Positions 1-9,924 of a stretch of 64,000 bases of DNA are shown here, piece after piece; position 1 is the first letter of the stretch, and every line of letters starts with the position of its first letter. A model generated the notes under the pieces. The model was not told where the DNA came from. It searched no databases and worked only from the letters and a program-made list of their open reading frames with translations. The translations under genes and the position numbers were made by a program. Source of the stretch: Saussurea involucrata (taxonomy: Eukaryota; Streptophyta; Magnoliopsida; Asterales; Asteraceae). The stretch spans positions 92,358,929 to 92,422,928 of the forward strand of contig CM066314.1 in assembly GCA_033807775.1 (NCBI GenBank). Direction: 5' to 3'.

Positions 1-150
1 TCTTTACTTGGTGGGACCGAGGGCTCGGTGGGACCGAGGGCTCGGTGGGACTGAGCTGGTATCAATGTCTTTACTCGGTGGGACCGAGGGCTCGGTGGGA
101 CTGAGCTTGTGTGGATATATTTTTGGTGTACTCGGTGGGACCGAGGTTCG
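1..150. repeat. Tandem GGTGGGACCGAGG repeats in LTR
   Basis: Repeated units built on CGGTGGGACCGAGGGCTC occur at about 9-52, 77-105 and 130-146, separated by related spacers such as TCTTTACT. The core is partly self-complementary (GGTCCCACCG against CGGTGGGACC), so it could fold. The small plus-strand ORF crossing it (8-358) is repeat-driven and not a gene. Confidence 0.75.
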
Positions 151-548
151 TATTTATGCATTTATCATTATGTGGTTTTATATTTGTGGTGATGGTGACG
201 TTGCCTACTTGCGAGTAGGGGCGATATTCGTGGGGTTGCTACCTGCGTGTGTGGTAGGACTCACTAAGCGGTTAGCTTACCTTTTCCCAATATGTTGTGA
301 TTTCAGGTGCGAGCGGCATTCGGGCTTGACGGTACACACACTATGCGCGGGGTGCTGAGAGTGTTTAAAATTTCACTTTTAAACCTTTAGATTTTATTTT
401 ATGAAATTTCCGCTGCGTAAACTTTATTGACTGTTTGAGTTAACGACGTTAATTTAATTTGAATTGCGAATTATTAAATTGGGGTTATTTTATAATGAAA
501 TGCATGTTTTAAAAATTTTAAATTCCTTGTAATTTTTGGGACGTTACA
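1..548 (+). mobile_element. 3' end of a Ty3 (Tekay/Del-like) LTR
   Basis: This is the right-hand end of an LTR that begins outside the window. It ends in GGGACGTTACA at 548, the terminus type of plant Ty3 chromovirus LTRs (TGTAAC...GTTACA), and the gag of element B resumes at 549. It contains an ACTCACTAAGCGGTTAGC stretch that resembles the ACTCACTAGGCGTAAGCC stretch near the 3' end of the solo LTR at 17053-19966, which supports the plus orientation and lineage. The expected 5-bp target duplication would be TATTG (549-553); its partner is outside the window. Whether this is a solo LTR or a complete element cannot be told. Confidence 0.7.
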
Positions 549-988
549 TATTGTCTTACCAGGTTGATCTTTCTTGAGTCCCGGACTTCAGACGTTCCTT
601 CATACTGAACACATATTGTGTCCCACATGGCTTTTGATGACTTCAGGTTCATGACGGAATGGTAGACTTCGTCAGGAAGGGCCATGGATAGTATGGATCT
701 GGCTTTTGTATCTATAGCCACTTTCTTCTTATATGCATCGGTCCACATGTGTATTTCCTTTGGAATCATCCTTTCTGGAATAGCAGCTCTAGTTGCAGTG
801 GCTGGAACTAAAGGATCAATTGTTACAGGGATGTGTGGGCCGTTTTCAAGACAGTAAGTCATAGTACGGTCTACACCTTCTAAGAAGAGTGTCATCCTAT
901 TTTTCCACAAGTTGAAGTTGTCTCTGGAAAATCTAGGGGGCTTAGCAAGAGAACCATTGTCTATATAGTGTGTGTTTGTGTTGGCCAT
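549..988 (-). pseudogene. Element B gag, truncated N-terminal part
   Basis: This is the first ~146 codons of a Ty1/copia Gag (UBN2-type capsid family). The ATG at 988 opens an uninterrupted frame with the usual features: an N-terminal FSRDNFNLWKNRM stretch, then LPDEVYHSVMNLKSSKAMWD in the capsid core. It matches the N-terminus of element G gag (57990 downward) almost residue for residue, so B and G are one family. The frame is cut at 549 by the Ty3 LTR; codons read beyond that belong to the LTR. Gag would form the cytoplasmic virus-like particle, but this copy lacks its zinc knuckle and all of pol. Confidence 0.9.
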
Positions 989-1054
989 TTTCAGATAATA
1001 GCAAGGAAGAGAAATATCTTAGATTAGATCTTGTTTATGAGATTAAACAAATCT

Positions 1055-1066
1055 GCTCTGATACCA
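1055..1066 (-). promoter_or_regulatory. Primer binding site of element B
   Basis: Read on the minus strand this is TGGTATCAGAGC, complementary to the 3' end of initiator tRNA-Met, the standard copia primer. It lies two bases inside the LTR edge, which fixes B on the minus strand with its 5' LTR at 1069-2040. Confidence 0.92.
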
Positions 1067-1068
1067 CT

Positions 1069-2040
1069 TGTTGGTCCCGAAGGCCTATACAAGTTTGTAG
1101 AAGGGGGGGGGGGGGGGGTTGAATACAAACACACTATTTTACTTTTCTAAATTGTTTATTGATAAATCATTAACAATTTACAGCTTGTTGCGGAAACAAG
1201 CTTAAGGATAAACCTAAATCTAAACAAGTTGGAACACTAAGGTTTCTTGCACTAAGAAAGATAAGGAGATTACTAATAAAATCTTATCTTGAGAGAGATT
1301 TGAACTTGTCCAGAGTTAGCAAGTTACTTCAAATGAAGTGAGTTCATCTCTTTATATACTGCATGCATTTAATGTAAGTCAGTATATACTTTACACGTGT
1401 CATCAGCTGGTTGGTTGCATGTCATTGACCTTGGTTGACAACCTTAGTAGCCGTATGGATGAATAGTGTAGTATCAAAGTGGTTGTACGATTTCAGATAT
1501 TCGGAGGTTCTTTTCTGACAATTCGTACGGAGTCGTACAAGGGTGGTTGAGACAAAACTACTTTGTACGGAGGACTTCATGATCAGCTTTCGTTGATTCA
1601 GCGATTATCATTTACTATTCAGCAGATGATAAAGTTCAGCGATAGCTGATGTCTTGTACTTGATACTTCACGTTGAGTGGACAAATCTGAGTCTTCGCTG
1701 ATCCGCATCAGTTCATTAGGAGACTTGTCGCTGGTTCTTGAGCTTGATCTTCGACTTCAGCGTAGAACCTTTGTTGACGTGAAACTTGTCTTCAGGGATC
1801 ATAAAATAAACAACTAACTTATCAGCGATCATCATAATGACTGAACAGACTCAGAGCATTAATGATGAACAGTGTTCGCTGAATGTTTAATTTAAAAGAG
1901 TGAGAGTTCCTATCAGCGGTACTGTAAGATCTTAGTACTTATCAGCGATAGTGAAACTCTGATACATATTGTTTACTTATGATTTTCACTAAGTATTTAA
2001 GAGAGGGTCATTATCAAATCACTGAGGGTTTGGATCAACA
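1069..2040 (-). mobile_element. 5' LTR of element B (A/B/G family)
   Basis: A 972-bp LTR bounded on the plus strand by TGTTGGTCCC (1069) and GGATCAACA (2040), so TG...CA. It matches the LTRs at 3690-4637 (opposite strand), 35954-36913 and 58072-59028. A 16-base G run (1103-1118) lies close to its transcriptional 3' end. Many TCAGCGA/TCGCTGA motifs are scattered through it. At 2040 it abuts the RNase H tail of element A, and ACTTC (2041-2045) is the likely target duplication because related copies read GAACTTCATG there. Confidence 0.9.
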
Positions 2041-2155
2041 ACTTCATTTTATCCCAACTGACTTTTAGTTAGCTGATCTGTTCACCAAACCTCTTGATGA
2101 GACAAGATTTAACTTTCTCATCAGCGGGCTTGGAATGCTGAACTTAGAAGAGTAA
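2041..2155 (+). pseudogene. Element A RNase H, C-terminal tail
   Basis: The frame starting at 2042 reads through the conserved end of copia RNase H, including LADLFTKPLDETRFNFLIS and a GMLN-type terminus, and stops at TAA 2153-2155. One in-frame TAG at 2066-2068 replaces a glutamine codon that is intact in the equivalent region of G (52322 on the minus strand). RNase H removes the RNA strand during reverse transcription; only the last ~37 codons are left here. Confidence 0.88.
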
Positions 2156-3078
2156 AATCTTCAGCGGTTCACATTTGATCAGGGATAAAAAAAACTTGTA
2201 TAAACCATAATTATCACCTACTCTCTGAAACAAAATTGATTCGCTGATATCAAGGTATGTTCTCTCTTACTCGCTGACGTTCGCCTATAACTGAAAGATT
2301 TCAAAACAAATTGCATCGCTGAATATCTCTTCCTTTCAGCGATACTTTTGAAATTTCTAAATCTAACACTGATATTTCTATTTAGTGCTTCATGTTTTCA
2401 AAAATTGTCCCTTAGTTTTTCAAAATCCTCAGAGATATCCTAAAATATGAAAGGACGTTTGTGACGTCATCACAACGGATAAGTCATGGCACGTTTTCTC
2501 TGTCACGTTCGCCTGTTTCGACTTCCTTGTCCAATCAAATTCAAGGGACGTGTCCGTGTCATCATGAAAAACATTCCCGCTCATTGTTTTTCTCTCTCTA
2601 CTCTCACTATATAAACCCTTTGTGTTTATATTTTTACCTTACGTGAACATCATCTCCTTCAAGCAAGAAATCTCTGTTGTATTCAAATTTTTCAAGAACT
2701 GTTCATCTTCATCTTCAACAACTAAGGTTAATATTCTTATTATTTACCTTTTGTTAAACTTGTTTTTGATCTCATTCTTGTTTTTAACAGATCAAACAAA
2801 AGAACCTTTTAAAATAAAATCATTTTCTTTTCATGATTTTATGAACACAATCTTCATGGTTGTTCTTCAAGTTTAAAACAAAAATCTTAAATTTGTTATT
2901 CATATGTTTTTCCAGAATCCTTACTTTAAAAGGAAACTGGAAAATAAGGCATTCACTAGTTTTTGAATCATTGCCAAAACTAGAAAAATCCTAATTTCTA
3001 CTATACCCTAAAACCCTTATTTTGGATATTTTATTCATTTTAAGATCTTCTGTTCCTATTCTTATATTATAAACAGAA
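2156..3078 (+). promoter_or_regulatory. Element A spacer: internal TATA and leader intron
   Basis: There is no ORF in this 0.9-kb spacer. It holds a good TATA box, TATATAAA at 2608-2615, followed by about 110 bases of leader, a splice-donor-like AAG|GTTAAT (intron start 2727) and an acceptor-like AAACAG (intron end 3076) two bases before the env-like ATG at 3079. The same donor, acceptor and TATA recur at matching places in element G (51353-51870). I infer a separate promoter and leader intron for the downstream ORF; no transcript evidence is available here. Confidence 0.5.
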
Positions 3079-3414
3079 ATGGCATCTTCTACTGGAACTC
3101 CTACTGCCAAGTCCCCCACTGCTGCTAAAACTACTGAAAAAGTCCTAAGCGAACCATATGGTATCTTCTTTCACGACTATGATGGACGAGAACACTTTCA
3201 ACGCATCTTTGAGCTTCCCATCACTCCTATTGAACAGCTCAGGGATCTCGTCTATTGGTGTGAATTCAGAAGAGATCTTCTCGGACAATACATGAGGCCC
3301 CTGATCTTTACTGATGCTCAGAATAGATGAAATCTTGGTGAAACAGTCCCTGACTGGATGATTCCCTCTACAAGAACCCTTGATGAACTTCTCATTAAGG
3401 AAGAACCTTTTTAG
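3079..3414 (+). pseudogene. Element A env-like ORF, internally deleted
   Basis: The ATG at 3079 gives an 83-codon frame. Its first ~20 residues (MASSTGTPTAKSPTAAKTTE) match the start of the env-like ORF of element G (51350), and the rest, from about VLSEPYGIFFHDYDGREHF, matches G's extreme C-terminus. All of the middle, roughly 3.7 kb in G once insertion H is removed, is missing. The frame stops at 3328-3330; the conserved tail (VPDWMIP, then LDELLIKEEP) continues in another frame to about 3414. Family members show a large extra protein of unproven function; this copy keeps only the ends. Confidence 0.75.
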
Positions 3415-3689
3415 CTGATAGGATTTCCTTATAATTCCTCTATCTTTATCAGCTTGTATCTTTTGTACTTGTAAATATATTTGTTGTACTTGTAATTTTT
3501 CCACTTCCCTCTATAACCTTTACGAAGTTTAAAGAAAAATTTCAGCGAATGTACTTTACTCCATCAGTACTCAAAAGATCCCAGAAAACAGTAAAAGGGA
3601 CAAATATTTTTATGAGTTCTTTTTATCCTTATATTTTCATATTTAGCAATTTTCTTTTGTTGCTAAGTCAATATCAAATAGGGGGAGAT
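3415..3689 (+). other. Element A 3' untranslated region and polypurine tract
   Basis: A non-coding stretch rich in T, with one TTCAGCGA motif, ending in the polypurine tract AGGGGGAGAT (3680-3689) directly before the LTR. The tract primes plus-strand DNA synthesis and fixes the LTR start at 3690. Confidence 0.85.
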
Positions 3690-4637
3690 TGTTGATCCAA
3701 ACCCTCAGTGATTTGATAATGACTCTTTAAGAAACACTTAGTGAAAATTGTAAGTAGACAATATGTATTAGAGTTTCACTATCGCTGATAAGTACTATGT
3801 CTCTACAGTACCGCTGCTAGGAAACTCATGCTCTTTAATTGAAAGAATCAGCAAAATTGTTCATCAATAAAGCACTGAGCCTGTTCAATCTTGTTGATGA
3901 TCGCTGATAGTTTAGTTGTTTACTTATGATCCCGGAAGACAAGTTTCACGTCAACAAAGGTTCTACGCTGAAGTCGAAGATCAAGCCCAAGAACCAGCGA
4001 CAAGTCTACTAACGAACTGATGTGGATATCAGCGAAGACAAGATTTATCCACTCAACGTGAAGTTACAAGTAGAAGACTATTTAAATCGCTAAGCTTTAT
4101 CACTCGCTAATAAAGTACTGTTCAACGAACGTTGATCATGATGTCTTCCTCTACAAGTTACTTTTGTCTTACCTCCCTTACACTCCTCCGTACGATTTGT
4201 CAGAAAGGACATCCCTTTTGTCCAGGATCGTACTACCAACTCTGATTCTACACTGTACATCATGCGGCTACTAAGGTTGTCTACAAAGGTCAAACCATGC
4301 AACCAATCAGTTGCTATACTGAAATGCATTAAATGCATGCAGTATATAAGAAGAACTCTACTTCAGAAATGAAGTGTTCAGCCATTCTTCTTCTCTCTAC
4401 TACTTAGTGTTAGAATAATAGTCTTTAATATTCTTATCTCCTTTCTGTCTTAATTCTAGTGCAAGAAACTTAGTGTTCTCATAATTTGTTTAGATTACGT
4501 TTAATCTTTAATCCTGTTCCGCAACAACTTGTAAATTGTTTGATAAATATCAATAAATAATTTAGAAAAGTAAAATTTGTGTGTTTGTATTCAACCCCCC
4601 CTTTCTACAAACCTGTATAATCCCTTCGGGATCAACA
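3690..4637 (+). mobile_element. 3' LTR of element A
   Basis: A 948-bp LTR running from TGTTGATCCAAACCC (3690) to CGGGATCAACA (4637). A TATA box, TATATAAG, lies at 4343-4350 just after the ATGCATGCAG run, and places the U3/R boundary near 4375. A short C run (4575-4581) corresponds to the long G run of LTR B. The 82-codon minus-strand frame inside it is chance. Confidence 0.93.
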
Positions 4638-7608
4638 GACCTCAAGGTAGTTAGACTTCTGATTTTGGCCATTCCCAACGATATTTTCCAAGAACTAGAC
4701 TCTTGTGTTACTGCAAAAGAAATATGGGATCGGCTTCTTAATCAACTTGAGGGTGGTATCAAAACCCAAAAGAACAGAAGGACCCAATGTATAAACGAAT
4801 ACAATGATTTCAAGGCACTTCCTGAGGAAACCTTACAACAGACCTATAACAGATTTAATATTTTAATAAACAAATGTAAAAAGTGTGGGGTTGTTCGGTC
4901 GAAGGAAGATAACAATGTTCTGTTCTAGAAAAGTCTAAATGATGAATGGTTGAATCTATCCATGTCTTTACAAGCTAACCAAGATTTGGATGCATGGTCT
5001 CTTACTGATGTGTACGGCACTCTTGCTGCACAAGAGAAGGATGTTGTCAAACAGAAAGGCAAATCCACCATTGCAGGTTCAATAGCTTTGATATATGATT
5101 CAAAAACTCCCACTGAAGGGAAGTCCAACAGAGAGAGCTCTAGCAGAGAGAAGAAGAAAGAGAAGGTTGTGAAAAAGAAGGGTAAGAAGAGTTTGGTTGC
5201 TAAAAGTGATGTAGAGGAAAGTTCATCAGAGGATGATGATATCAATGCTTTTGCCCAATCTCTTGCCCTAATAACTCAAAAGTTTAACAAGAGATTTGGT
5301 AACAAAGTATTTGATAGGAGAGGAAGATACGAGAGAGAAGAGAAAGACGATAAGAGAGGTTATGATGCACCTCACCATCAGAGTAACAACAGTGCTCCAA
5401 CAGAGCAAAGACCACAACAGAAGTACAATCCTCCAGCCCCCCAGAAGCAAGCTGATGCTGCCCAACCCATCAACCAAAATGATGGACGATGTTTTAGATG
5501 TGGCAAACTCGGTCATTTTTCTGCTAATTGTAAGGGTATACTGGTAAAAGACCAAGACTACTACAAGAACAAGAACAAGTACAATTACAGAGAGAGAAGC
5601 TATGTTGCTGAGATGGAGAATTGGATCTCTGACTCGTCCTCTGATGACGAACCAGAGCAAGCCAATTTTTGCGGGGTTGCTGTAGATGATATGAGTTTGG
5701 AAGAGGTAACAGACTGGATGACTGGAGAGATGCCTAAAAGATCAACAGAGACAGACGTATCTCAGAATTCATGTGCTCTTTCTGTAACAGAGCCGAATGA
5801 CAGTGCGCTGGAGACCACTAAACCCAGTGCCAAGGTATGTTCTACTTCTGAAACAAAATCACACTCCGAGCTGGAGATGCATGTTTCTTTACTTACAGAG
5901 GAATTTCAACTTATAAAACAAAAGCTCTCTGAGGATAAAGAGTTGAGAAAGCTAGCTCAGAAGGATCTGTCCTTCTACAAAAAAGAAAACTCTCTTGGAA
6001 CAGGAGAAGGAAGAGATAGCCGAAGAAAAAGCAGAGCTATAATTTTTGCAAAAACATAAAGAAAACTCTTTTTCTGAAAAAGTTAAGGAATATGAGGTTG
6101 TGTTAAAGCAAAAGACTAAAGAGGTTAAGAAATCTGAATATGAAAGGCTTAACTCTGTTGCTCTAAAGGACTATTTTCAAAGAGAAAGAGAGGTTTTACA
6201 CCAATCTTTACAGAGAAAAAAGATTTTAATCCAAAAGTACCAGGATGCAAAAGATGTGCATATAAAAATCAACTCTCAAAAGGATACGCAAGGTATGGGT
6301 TTTTGTGACCTTGATCCCTACACTGGAAGGAAGAAGACATCTTTGTTCTATGCCTTCTGTGTTGGGAAAATCCAAGAAAATGTGATCTCTGGTACTGCAG
6401 TTTTCAATAGAGCCAAAACCTCAGATGTTTTAAAAATAAGAAGACTGAACTTTAGGAATGTCAGCTATGACTCCTTGGATCATAAAAAGGTTACAAAACC
6501 ATCTGAAAAGTTCATTCATGATCAAGGAAAAGCTGAGGCCAAATTTCCTGAGTCTGTCAAAAGTCTTGATCCAAAAGAAAATTTTCACTTTAACTCTTTC
6601 AACGGCCAGAAGTCTGTTACTTCTGTGGCTGAGTCCTCTTGTGTTAAAACACAGAGTGAGCTCAACCTTAAAGCCCCAATTTTCTCCCCTACCTCTGAGT
6701 CGATTAGAACATCTTTTGAAGAGGATCTAAGAGAGTTATTGAGGAAAATGTTGCATCTGATGGTTTAAAACCAAGACTAAGAAAGTTCAAGTCTACCAAA
6801 GCTGATATCTCTGTGATACCCAAAGAGTCTCACACTTCTACTAGAGCCACCAGAGACTTTCTAGGCTCTAACAGTGACTCTGATTCTAAGGTGGATGAGC
6901 AGATTTTCTGTGCTTAAGAGACTGTTTTGCACAAACCCAAGCAGGGATCTGTTGAATCTGGAGTTTTGAAAAATGTTTCATTCTTTAAGAACCAATCCAG
7001 ATTTGTACCAGTCCCTGATTTTAAAAACAAGGGTATCAGGATTCTTTTTTCTGATGAGATAGAAGAGAAGAGAGAAAGCAAAAAGTGTTTCTGTGAACCA
7101 CACTTCATTTCCCTTTGCTTATAAACCAATCAGATTTACTACAGAGCAAAAGGGCAAATGGATAGTCAATGACACACCTGTTCCCAACTCTGCAGTAAAT
7201 CAAAGGAAAAACTCTTTTTGGTCTAAAGAATTTGTTCCAAGGAACAATGCTAATTTCAAGAAACCAAACCAGGACAAAATGTATGTAAAGACATCTGGTC
7301 CTAAAGTTTTTCAATCTCAAGTACCATTTAATCAACAGATGTTGAAAAGAAACAGCAATATGCATTAATCTTCATGTTCTATCAACTGCAATTGCATTCA
7401 ACTATTGTTAAAATTGCAAAATCACATGAATGGTCCTCACTGTATTCTCAATCAGTCATTTGAAAGGAAAAATCCTAAGACTGCTCAGAATACATAGAGA
7501 AAATCCTCTGGCACACCATCACATAATGGAAAGCCAGTAGGTAAGTATACCACCCCCAAGCCTAACCAGAAAGGACCCATTATGGAATGGGTACCTAAAA
7601 AGAACTAA
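4638..7608 (+). pseudogene. Element C gag, 5'-truncated and broken
   Basis: Copia Gag lacking its first residues. The capsid part (LAIPNDIFQELDSCVTAKEIWDRL region) starts at the junction with A. A TAG at 4926-4928 interrupts an otherwise continuous frame to 6059. A CCHC zinc knuckle (C-x2-C-x4-H-x4-C, CFRCGKLGHFSANC) lies at 5490-5531 and would bind the genomic RNA. A charged, probably coiled-coil, region follows; it shifts frame near 5995 and has a stop at 6040-6042. More lesions follow at about 6766, 6915 and 7366. The end is the family signature EWVPKKN followed by TAA at 7606-7608. Confidence 0.82.
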
Positions 7609-7614
7609 TCTGTC

Positions 7615-8673
7615 TTGCAGAAGCCTCATGTGCAGATCTGGTATTTAGATTCAGGATGTTCCAGACACATGACAGGTAATAAGGAGCTGCTGACTTCATT
7701 CAAGAACAAAATGGGATGTGCAGTGACCTTTGGAGGCGATGGACAAGGACATATTAGAGGTTATGGTGTGTTAAATAATGGTGGTGTTTCAGTTTCTAAG
7801 GTTGTTTATGTTGAAGGTTTAAACCATAATCTGATCAGCATAAGTCAAGTATGTGATCATGGGTTCGATGTCAATTTTAAGAAGAAATATTGTTCTTTGT
7901 TGCTTTTCGAGTCTGGTCAAGAACTTTGAAGTGCCGACAGAAAAGGTAATCTGTATAGAATGAATTTTATTCCAAACCAAAGTACTACAACAGAAAAACT
8001 CTATTTAGTTTCTTTAAAAAAGGAAGATGTCCGGCTCTGCCATAAAAGATTTGCTCATTTAAAATTTTCAAATCTTGACAAACTCGTGAAACTCAACTTA
8101 GTGAAAGGTCTGCCTTCACATAAATTTGACAAAGACCTTGTTTGTTCTGCTTGTGAACTGGGCAAAATGAAAAGAACTTCACACAGAATAAAGAGTATGC
8201 TTCATGTGGATCTTTACATATGCTTCATGTGGATCTTTGTGGTCCAATTTCTGTGCAAAGTCTGTCAGGTAAAAAGTATATTCTTGTGCTTATTGATGAA
8301 TATTCTAGATATACTTGGGTTGAGTTCATCAGAGTAAAATCTGATGTCCCACAAATTCTGAAAAGTTTGTTGAAGAGAATACAGGTTCTGTTTGGTCTTA
8401 AAGTCCAAAAGTTGAGAAGTGATAATGGGACAGAATTTAAGAATGCCAGAATTGATGCCTACCTATCAGAGGAAGGAATCTCCCAGAACTTCTCAGCTGC
8501 CAGAACTCCCCAACAAAATGGTGTTGTGGAGAGAAAGAACAGAACTCTGGTAGAAGCCGCCAGAACTATGTTGGCAGGTTATATTCTCCCAATCAACTTC
8601 TGGGCAACGGCAGTCCCAACAGCCTGTTTTACCCAGAACAAAGTTGTCATAGTAAAGAGATTCAAAAATACTG
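7615..8673 (+). pseudogene. Element C protease and integrase N-terminal part
   Basis: The aspartic protease starts near 7615 with WYLDSGCSRHMTG (catalytic Asp in LDSG). A TGA stop at 7927-7929 interrupts it. The GAG_pre-integrase zinc region follows (HKRFAHL, then CSACELGKMKR). A 23-bp tandem duplication at 8196-8241 shifts the frame, after which the DDE integrase core reads MLHVDLCGP, KLRSDNGTEF and PQQNGVVERKNRTLVEA, so all three acidic residues are present. The frame is broken at 8673 by insertion K and resumes at 9925. Integrase joins element cDNA to host DNA; this copy cannot. Confidence 0.9.
8196..8241 (+). repeat. 23-bp tandem duplication in integrase
   Basis: TATGCTTCATGTGGATCTTT occurs at 8196-8215 and again at 8219-8238. 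The 23-bp period is not a multiple of three, so it shifts the integrase frame. It looks like a replication or template slip. Confidence 0.92.
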
Positions 8674-9919
8674 TGTTGGTCCCGTTTATGAGCAACAATA
8701 GAAGAAATATAGAATCCATATTTAAATATAGAGATAAGATATGCATGAAGAACAATTATAAAGAAACTTATCTCATATTCATTGACGATTAAATATGGAG
8801 AGGAGAAAACATGAAGAACACCACACTTAACATGTAAAACCGACTCTCATCTAGTCTATGTGTGTTTTTGTGTGCTCTCCAAAATTTCTCTCTTGAAATA
8901 AGACTATGGACACCTCTTATATAGGGCCATTTACACATTAGATATTTAAGATATCTAATATCTAGACAATATCTATATAAAATATCTAAGTAAATATCTA
9001 TAAGAAAATATCCAAAACATCAAAATATCTTTATAAAACATTCATTAAATTAGGAGCTAATTAAAGCTAACAATCTCCCCCTAATGTTTTATAAAGAAAG
9101 CATCATCTTATAGTCTCCCCCTTGCTTTCTTTAGAACCTTTGATGTTCCGTTCTTCAAGTCTTCAAAGCATCATGTGCTCCCCCTCAAATGTAGGCTCAT
9201 CCACCGAGCTTTAAACGTGAATAACAGAGGATGGAGTGACATTTAAAATGTGACAAATGTAGCTTGACACCATGAAGAACCGTTGAGAGAACACCGTTCT
9301 TGAAAGCGGAAAGAGCATGAGTGAAATGCGCATTTAATGGAGCAGATGTACTTTTGGTAAATGCATTAAATGGCGCAGACGTCTATTTTGTACCTTGCCC
9401 TATTGAGTCCACTCAGAGCTTGACACGTGTTTTGACAATACTTTTCCATGCAAGTTGATGAACAGGTCTTGGAACAGTAGCAAGATATTATAAATATCTT
9501 CCTAGTCTTTTGAAGACCATAGAGGCTCTGTAATGTGTTACAGAGATTCTGCGGTCTGGTTCCTCTGTAGAGTAGTCTTCACCGGATTCCGAGTCTTTGG
9601 TTGTTTACTTCTGCAGAGCTTCTGTCAAGGGTGGCAGAGGTTCTGAGGCTCGGTCATCTGGGAAGTCTTCTTGGTTCCTTGTCTTCTGATGTTGTCCGCA
9701 GAGGCTCTGTTATTGGTAACAGAGGTTCTGAGGTCTTGGTCTTCTGAAAGCTTCCTTCTGTAGTTTCCTCGGTCTTTGATCACTTTTGATCAAACATCCT
9801 TTGATTCTTCTGAGATGCCCGGCAGAGCTTCTGTTGCACTCAGTAGAGCTTCTGTGGAAGTTCTTCTGTACTTGGCCATTTTTCAATACTTCTAATATTT
9901 CAGAATATTGGAGCTAACA
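8674..9919 (-). mobile_element. Insertion K: 1246-bp solo LTR-like unit
   Basis: The unit runs from TGTTGGTCCC (8674) to GAGCTAACA (9919) and is flanked by a perfect 5-bp target duplication TACTG (8669-8673 and 9920-9924). Removing it restores the integrase frame of C. On the minus strand it reads TGTTAGCTCC...GGGACCAACA, the usual copia termini, with a TATA box TATATAAG at 8916-8923. A polypurine tract followed by TGTTAGC lies inside it, at about 9068-9090, like a second LTR start. Its upstream half carries many CAGAG-CTCTG motifs and three GGGGGAG runs. I see no primer site and no coding. Best call: solo LTR with an enlarged U3; a deleted element is the alternative. Confidence 0.78.
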
Positions 9920-9924
9920 TACTG

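Larger units (their letters stand above)
2041..4637 (+). mobile_element. Element A: 3' part of a SIRE-type copia element
   Basis: Element A is a plus-strand member of the same family as B and G. What remains is the end of RNase H, the spacer, a deleted env-like ORF, the polypurine tract and the 3' LTR. Its left part was displaced out of the window when B inserted into its RNase H. Its right edge at 4637 lies inside the gag of element C, giving a possible target duplication GACCT (4638-4642) whose partner is not visible. Confidence 0.85.

Noticed and set aside
8..358. 116-codon ORF at the window start
   Set aside because: It reads through the GGTGGGACCGAGG repeats of a Ty3 LTR; composition is explained by the repeat.
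3079..3330. Mini env-like ORF of A as a spliced retrocopy
   Set aside because: The missing block has no GT...AG edges in G at the matching points.
8674..9919. K as a TRIM or complete small element with two LTRs
   Set aside because: The parts on either side of the internal purine tract are not similar to each other beyond the first bases, and no primer site is present.
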